DNA of 57,332 nucleotides, taken from positions 1-57,332 of the forward strand of contig NZ_LDIG01000073.1 in the NCBI RefSeq assembly GCF_015845845.1, given 5' to 3'. The notes below the pieces were generated by a model. The model was not told where the DNA came from, ran no database searches, and saw only the letters and a list, made by a program, of their open reading frames with translations. Source of the DNA: Paenibacillus dendritiformis. GTDB lineage: Bacteria; Bacillota; Bacilli; Paenibacillales; Paenibacillaceae. The position numbers were made by a program, and so were the translations under genes. Positions 53,558 through 57,332 of this stretch are shown one piece after another (within the stretch, counting starts at the first letter, position 1; each line of letters opens with the position of its first letter).

Positions 53558-53974
53558 ATGACTGTATTGTCCGCGACAAGCGGGCCTCCGCCTCATGACG
53601 GGGAAGACGCCCTGCTGGTGAAGCAGTATACCCTTCAGACCCTCGTCCTCGACGTGCTCGAGCGCGATATCGGCCGCATTGCCGTGTCGGGGCTGAAGAT
53701 GGGAGAAATTTATATCCAGGGGCTGCGTCAGGCGCAGGACGACGCCGCCTCCGATCTGTTCCGCATCCGCAAGCAGTTCCGGCGCCGCGGGATTAAGATC
53801 GTGTCCGAGGAACGGCTGGAGCACGGCGTGCGCGTGCAGTACGTGTGCCGGGGGTACCACCGCTCCTTCTACATGCTGCGCGGCCTGATCCGGGCCGAGG
53901 TGAAGAGCCTGCTGCAGCGCTATCTGCATATCTCCGGCCACCCGGGCGAGCCGGAGGGGACAGCCGACAGCTAA
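53558..53974 (+). CDS. Small SOS-controlled protein of unknown function, paralogue of 55459-55974
   Basis: I do not recognise this 138-residue protein. It is charged, without signal peptide or membrane helix. It has YTLQTLVLDVLERDIGRIAVSGLK, a basic stretch (FRIRKQFRRRGIKI) and VQYVCRGYHRSFYMLRGLIRAEVKSLLQRYL. The same order (Y-x-CRG-x3-SF-x3-R-x4-RA-x5-L) occurs in the protein downstream of the polymerase, so they are paralogues. AAGGAGG lies 8 bases before the ATG and two LexA boxes lie upstream. A helper role in translesion synthesis is possible from context only. Confidence 0.75.
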   Translation: MTVLSATSGPPPHDGEDALLVKQYTLQTLVLDVLERDIGRIAVSGLKMGEIYIQGLRQAQDDAASDLFRIRKQFRRRGIKIVSEERLEHGVRVQYVCRGYHRSFYMLRGLIRAEVKSLLQRYLHISGHPGEPEGTADS

Positions 53975-54111
53975 GCCGCATCGCAGGGCGGAACGGCATC
54001 CGCTCCGGCAAGCCGTCACGGCCATGCCGCCGCTTATCGGAACGAAGCTCCGCCAAGCCGGCGGTATTGTTTTTATCGGCGCGGACCGCCCTCCGATTCC
54101 ATAAACTTCAT

Positions 54112-54161
54112 TTGCATAGAGAATGTATGTTCGGTATATAATAAACACGAATGCATGTTCT
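54112..54161 (+). promoter_or_regulatory. SOS promoter of the Y-family polymerase, two LexA boxes
   Basis: TATAAT at 54137-54142 is preceded 3 bases upstream by AGAAT-GTAT-GTTCG (54120-54133) and followed by CGAAT-GCAT-GTTCT (54148-54161). A weak -35 (TTGCAT, 54112-54117) is 19 bases upstream. The layout, one box against the -10 and one after it, copies that of the promoter at 53415-53468. Confidence 0.7.
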
Positions 54162-54184
54162 TATTTTAGATTCGATCGGTTGAG

Positions 54185-55462
54185 GTGGTTACATTGAGCG
54201 GAAGCAAGGAACGGATTATCTTTTTGGCGGACTGCCAAAGCTTCTATGCCAGCGTGGAAAAAGCGGAGCACCCGGAATATAAACATATGCCGCTCGTTGT
54301 ATCCGGGGATCCCGCGCGCCGATCGGGAATCATTCTGGCCGCTTGCCCGATCGCCAAAAGCTATGGCGTAACAACGGCGGAACGGCTTGGGGAAGCTCTG
54401 AACAAGTGCCCCCGCCTGATCGTGATGCGTCCCCGCATGCAGCATTATATCGACGTCTCGCTGCTCATTACCCAAATCTATGAACAATTCACCGATCTCG
54501 TCGAGACGTTCAGCGTCGATGAGCAATTTCTCGACGTGACCGGGAGCCGGACGCTGTTCGGAGACCCTGTCACCATGGCCAAAGAGATTCAGCGCAGCGT
54601 GCTCGAGCAGACCGGAGTATGGGTCCGGATCGGGATCAGCTCGAATAAAATTTTGGCCAAGATGGCCACGGATATATGGGCCAAGAAAAACAAAGAGGGC
54701 ATCTTCGCCCTGGCTCCGTCCGACATCGAGACGCTGCTGTGGCCCCAGCCGGTCAACAAAATGTTCGGCGTCGGCTCCCGCATGACGGCCCATTTTGCCC
54801 GCCTGGGCATGACGACTATCGGAGATATCGCCAGAACCCCGCTGCCGGAGCTCAAGGATAAATTCCGCGCCCGCTTCGGCAAGCAGTCGGACATTCATGC
54901 CGAAGTGATGTGGCGCACCGCCAACGGCCTCGATGACAGCCCCGTCTCCCCGGATACGTTCCGCACGCCGCCGCAATCGGTCGGCCACATGATGACCTTG
55001 CCCCGGGACTACGCCACGGAATCGGAAGTGGATACGATTCTTCTCGAGCTTACGGAGGAAGTGTGCCGGGATTGCCGGCGCAAAGGATATATGGGCTCGG
55101 TCGTCACGGTCAGCTGCATGTGCAGCCCGTACGAAGCGCCGACCGGGTTCTCCCGCCAGATGACGATGCCGGATCCGACGAATAATACGAACAAAGTATT
55201 TGCCGCGGCCAAGCAGCTTTTCTATACGTTTTGGAACCGCAGGCCGGTCCGCCGCGCCGGCATCATGCTAAGCAAGCTGGTGGACGATCAACTGTATCAG
55301 CTTACCCTGTTCGAGGATCAGGAAAAAGCGAGAGCATTGGAGAGAGCGACGGACGGCATCAAAGAACGGTACGGCAATGCGGCGATCGTCCGCGCCTCCT
55401 CCCTGACCGCCGCCGGTCAGGCGGCAGACCGCGCAGCCAAAATCGGGGGGCATTATAAATGA
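54185..55462 (+). CDS. Y-family DNA polymerase (UvrX/YqjW-like, DNA polymerase IV family)
   Basis: The 425-residue protein copies damaged DNA. Catalytic motifs are IIFLADCQSFYASVEKAEHPEY with the first aspartate and ETFSVDEQFLDVTGS with the acidic pair. The thumb has the helix-hairpin region VNKMFGVGSRMTAHFARLGMTTIGDIA, and a little-finger domain (SVGHMMTLPRDY) follows. QLTLF near residue 378 fits the QLxLF beta-clamp-binding motif. It resembles the UvrX and YqjW polymerases of Bacillus rather than DinB. GTG 54185 gives the longest frame; TTG at 54194 with GAGGTGG five bases upstream may be the true start. Two LexA boxes lie upstream. It overlaps the next gene by 4 bases. Confidence 0.92.
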   Translation: MVTLSGSKERIIFLADCQSFYASVEKAEHPEYKHMPLVVSGDPARRSGIILAACPIAKSYGVTTAERLGEALNKCPRLIVMRPRMQHYIDVSLLITQIYEQFTDLVETFSVDEQFLDVTGSRTLFGDPVTMAKEIQRSVLEQTGVWVRIGISSNKILAKMATDIWAKKNKEGIFALAPSDIETLLWPQPVNKMFGVGSRMTAHFARLGMTTIGDIARTPLPELKDKFRARFGKQSDIHAEVMWRTANGLDDSPVSPDTFRTPPQSVGHMMTLPRDYATESEVDTILLELTEEVCRDCRRKGYMGSVVTVSCMCSPYEAPTGFSRQMTMPDPTNNTNKVFAAAKQLFYTFWNRRPVRRAGIMLSKLVDDQLYQLTLFEDQEKARALERATDGIKERYGNAAIVRASSLTAAGQAADRAAKIGGHYK

Positions 55463-55974
55463 GCAAAAAACTCCAAAAAAACGGTCTGTGGGAATCGAGC
55501 AGAATGATGCTTCCCCAGCATAAGGAAGCGCTGTTGAACCACCGCCTCGGCCTCGATCAACCTTCCCAGACCGCTCGCACGGCTCCGCCCTCCCCTCCGA
55601 AGCGGGAAGAGCTGGAGCTGATGAAAAGCTATGTCATGCTCTCCCATTTGCAGACGATGGTGACCCGAAAAATCCGGGAGATCGAGCACTCCTCCGAAAC
55701 GCTGAAATCGCTGTATGCCCAGGCCGCCCAGGTTCTTGCGCAGCATATTGACCGGGATTTATCCAGGGCCGGACGCGCCATGCTGGACAAGAACATCCAG
55801 CTGTTCCCGGGGGAGCACGACGGCCAGGCGATCACGTACCCTTATACCTGCCGCGGCCATGAGGGCAGCTTCCTCATTACGCGGGAATATATGCGGGCCG
55901 ACATGAGCAAGAGGCTGGGGAAATATACCGAGCATCTGGTGGCGGCTCTCCGCAAGTCCTCCATCCGGGCGTGA
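55459..55974 (+). CDS. Protein of unknown function co-translated with the Y-family polymerase
   Basis: The 171-residue protein is not recognised. Its ATG overlaps the polymerase stop (ATGA), so the two are translationally coupled. After a variable N-terminus with LPQHKEALLNHRLGL it has YVMLSHLQTMVTRKIREIEHSSETLKSLYAQ and ITYPYTCRGHEGSFLITREYMRADMSKRLGKY, which align with the protein at 53558-53974. UvrX and YqjW in Bacillus also have small partner genes (YolD, YqjX), but I see no clear YolD signature. The gap to the next gene (55975-56085) contains only that gene's promoter. Confidence 0.78.
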   Translation: MSKKLQKNGLWESSRMMLPQHKEALLNHRLGLDQPSQTARTAPPSPPKREELELMKSYVMLSHLQTMVTRKIREIEHSSETLKSLYAQAAQVLAQHIDRDLSRAGRAMLDKNIQLFPGEHDGQAITYPYTCRGHEGSFLITREYMRADMSKRLGKYTEHLVAALRKSSIRA

Positions 55975-56022
55975 TCGGCGGGAACCAGCCCGGTTCAGAT
56001 CCGGCCGTTCCGGGCGCGGGCA

Positions 56023-56052
56023 TTGGAGACGCCGGCATCCATCGGGTATAAT
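56023..56052 (+). promoter_or_regulatory. Promoter of the SRAP gene
   Basis: TTGGAG (56023-56028), 18 bases, then a perfect TATAAT (56047-56052) lie 33 bases before the ATG. No LexA box is visible next to it. Confidence 0.6.
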
Positions 56053-56085
56053 GAAGTCGTTCCATAAAAAAGGGAGGGGAGAAGC

Positions 56086-56769
56086 ATGTGCGGGAGATAT
56101 TCATTGACGGTGAGCTTGGAGGAACTGCTCGCCTATTATGCGCTGGAGGAGGATGCGGCTGCGGCCCTGCTCTCTTACGGGCCCCGCTTCAATATCGCTC
56201 CGGGCCAGCCCATCCCGGCTGTCATCCATGACGGGGCGAAGCTGAGAATCGGCCCGCTCCGCTGGGGCCTGATCCCCTCCTGGGCCAAGGACGGGAAGAT
56301 CGGCTGGCGGACCGTGAACGCCCGCGCCGAGACGCTGCGCAGCAAGCCGGCGTTCCGCCTTCCGTTCGAGCGCAAGCGCTGCCTCATTCCGGCGGACGGC
56401 TTCTACGAATGGAGAACGGAGCCGGACGGCACGAAGCAGCCGATCCGGATCGTAAGGCAGGATGGCGGCCTCTTCCAGTTCGCCGGCCTGTACGACACTT
56501 GGATCGATGCCGAGGGACGCAAGGTAAGCACCTGCACGATCATCACGACCGAACCGAACGAGCTGATGGCTCCGATACATGACCGGATGCCCGTGATCGT
56601 GCCGCCCGAGCAGATGACGATGTGGCTCGATCGCAGCACGACCGACACGCTGCGGCTGGAGCCGCTTCTGCGGCCCTGTCCGGCCGATGAGCTTCGCGCC
56701 TACCCGGTCCACAAGCGGGTAGGCAATGCGAAGACGGATGATCCCGCTTGCATTGAGCCGCTCTCCTAA
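56086..56769 (+). CDS. SRAP-family peptidase (YedK/HMCES type abasic-site protein)
   Basis: The 227-residue protein has the SRAP hallmarks: catalytic Cys2 right after the initiator Met (MCGRYSL), RFNIAPGQPIPAV, LRWGLIPSWAKD, WRTVNARAETLRSKPAFR, CLIPADGFYEW with the conserved glutamate, and PIHDRMPVI with the histidine. Such proteins cross-link through Cys2 to abasic sites in single-stranded DNA and protect them. Length is normal. GGGAGGGGAG lies just before the ATG. It follows the SOS polymerase block on the same strand, in line with its usual association with the SOS response. Confidence 0.95.
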   Translation: MCGRYSLTVSLEELLAYYALEEDAAAALLSYGPRFNIAPGQPIPAVIHDGAKLRIGPLRWGLIPSWAKDGKIGWRTVNARAETLRSKPAFRLPFERKRCLIPADGFYEWRTEPDGTKQPIRIVRQDGGLFQFAGLYDTWIDAEGRKVSTCTIITTEPNELMAPIHDRMPVIVPPEQMTMWLDRSTTDTLRLEPLLRPCPADELRAYPVHKRVGNAKTDDPACIEPLS

Positions 56770-56793
56770 CACGATACTCGATCCGACAAAAGG

Positions 56794-56961
56794 CTGTCCC
56801 ATAGGCAGTGCACAAGGATGCGGGGCAAGCCGGGATGTACACATAATATAGAGAGAGGCAGGAAAACGGCGGAGGGAAAAGCGGCGGAATATGGACGGGT
56901 TGAGACGAGGCTGTTGTAAAATGAGGCTGTCAGACGGAGCTGGTGAAAAGAAATCCTGCGT
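56794..56961 (+). repeat. Dispersed repeat, copy B
   Basis: Second copy of the element at 1700-1803, with the shared 17-mer at 56813-56829 and GAAATCCTGCGT at 56950-56961. The inner part is about 64 bases longer than in copy A, and the perfect hairpin at the end of copy A is broken here. The stretch 56770-57083 holds no gene. Confidence 0.45.
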
Positions 56962-57083
56962 GAATGCACTAGCGTTGCATCGAGCGGTTAGTTCATAATC
57001 TAATTTCAATTAACATCAATATATGATATATATTTACATCTGCAATGTCCGCGCTAAGTCTAAAAAAGTCGAGCTGGAAATAG

Positions 57084-57101
57084 ACCCTGCGCGTTATCCA
57101 T
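57084..57101 (+). repeat. Terminal inverted repeat of the right IS4-like element
   Basis: ACCCTGCGCGTTATCCAT matches the minus-strand end of the left element (167-184) in 16 of 18 bases. It lies 28 bases beyond the transposase stop, where the 3' end of an IS4-like element is expected. Confidence 0.5.
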
Positions 57102-57129
57102 TATATGTAAAATTATTTTTCGTTTGTCA

Positions 57130-57332
57130 TTACCTCACAATCAGTTTCGGTTTCATCGACTTCGTTGCCTTTTTCGGACGTCTCCCATTTCGCTTTGGTC
57201 GTCCCTTAGATGTTCGGGTCGGCTTGCGGTTGAGTGCAGCGATCAAATTTTCCCATGGTTTTTCCGCATAGATGCGAATCAACTGAAGGAGATCCCATGT
57301 CGACTTATTACAGTCCAATGTTAGTTTAATTA
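57130..57332 (-). CDS. IS4-like transposase, C-terminal fragment (runs off the window edge)
   Basis: The frame enters from the right edge and ends with TAA at 57130-57132. The visible residues read KLTLDCNKSTWDLLQLIRIY, then AEKPWENLIAALNRKPTRTSKGRPKRNGRRPKK and a basic tail. This fits the end of IS4-family transposases, where a tryptophan-containing helix is followed by KPTRTSKGR-like sequence. There is no start codon with a ribosome site inside the window, so it is the tail of a longer gene. Confidence 0.6.
   Translation of the reverse strand, partial: IKLTLDCNKSTWDLLQLIRIYAEKPWENLIAALNRKPTRTSKGRPKRNGRRPKKATKSMKPKLIVR

Overview
The window looks like a chromosomal segment of a moderately GC-rich, spore-forming Firmicute, most likely Paenibacillus. 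It carries a cotJABC spore-coat operon, a Bacillus-type SOS module with LexA (DinR) boxes, strong AGGAGG-type ribosome binding sites and Bacillus-style promoters. The genus is inferred from gene content, not proven. Both edges hold fragments of IS4-like transposase genes in the same orientation (1-140 and 57130-57332), and their ends share an 18-bp terminal repeat with 16 matches.

Left flank (1-6004): the IS fragment, a flavohaemoglobin gene (hmp) with palindromic operator candidates, a dispersed repeat with a hairpin, then a minus-strand pair of a dimethylformamidase-large-subunit-like protein and a secreted alkaline phosphatase.

Centre (6005-51375): one large minus-strand NRPS/PKS cluster read from a TTGACA promoter near 51375 to a strong terminator at 6005-6049. 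Module order matches the amicoumacin/xenocoumacin family of 8-hydroxy-3,4-dihydroisocoumarins with an N-acyl-D-Asn prodrug leader. The line runs: acyl-D-Asn starter NRPS (C-A[Asn]-T-E); C-A[unpolar residue]-T then a KS-AT-KR-ACP module with an atypical AT, suited to hydroxymalonyl; C plus A[Leu]-T; then four malonyl modules whose KR pattern (+,-,+,-) is what the dihydroisocoumarin needs. Hydroxymalonyl-ACP is supplied by FkbH, ACP, 3-hydroxyacyl-CoA dehydrogenase and acyl-CoA dehydrogenase; no O-methyltransferase is present. A ClbP-like membrane peptidase should remove acyl-D-Asn, but its gene has an in-frame TGA just before the last two membrane helices.

The undescribed-looking part is the 3' end. 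The last PKS has no TE. It carries an extra C domain with a damaged HHxxxDG motif (HN), a complete FkbH domain and a carrier domain. After a gap with a hairpin come a BpsA-type branched-polyamine synthase homologue, a GNAT, a third FkbH and a second free carrier protein. This suggests a glyceryl- and/or polyamine-related tailoring or release step added to a known scaffold.

Right flank (51444-57332): cotJABC, a short Crp/Fnr regulator, an SOS block (small protein, Y-family polymerase and a paralogue of the small protein, with paired LexA boxes), an SRAP peptidase, a second copy of the dispersed repeat and the other IS fragment.
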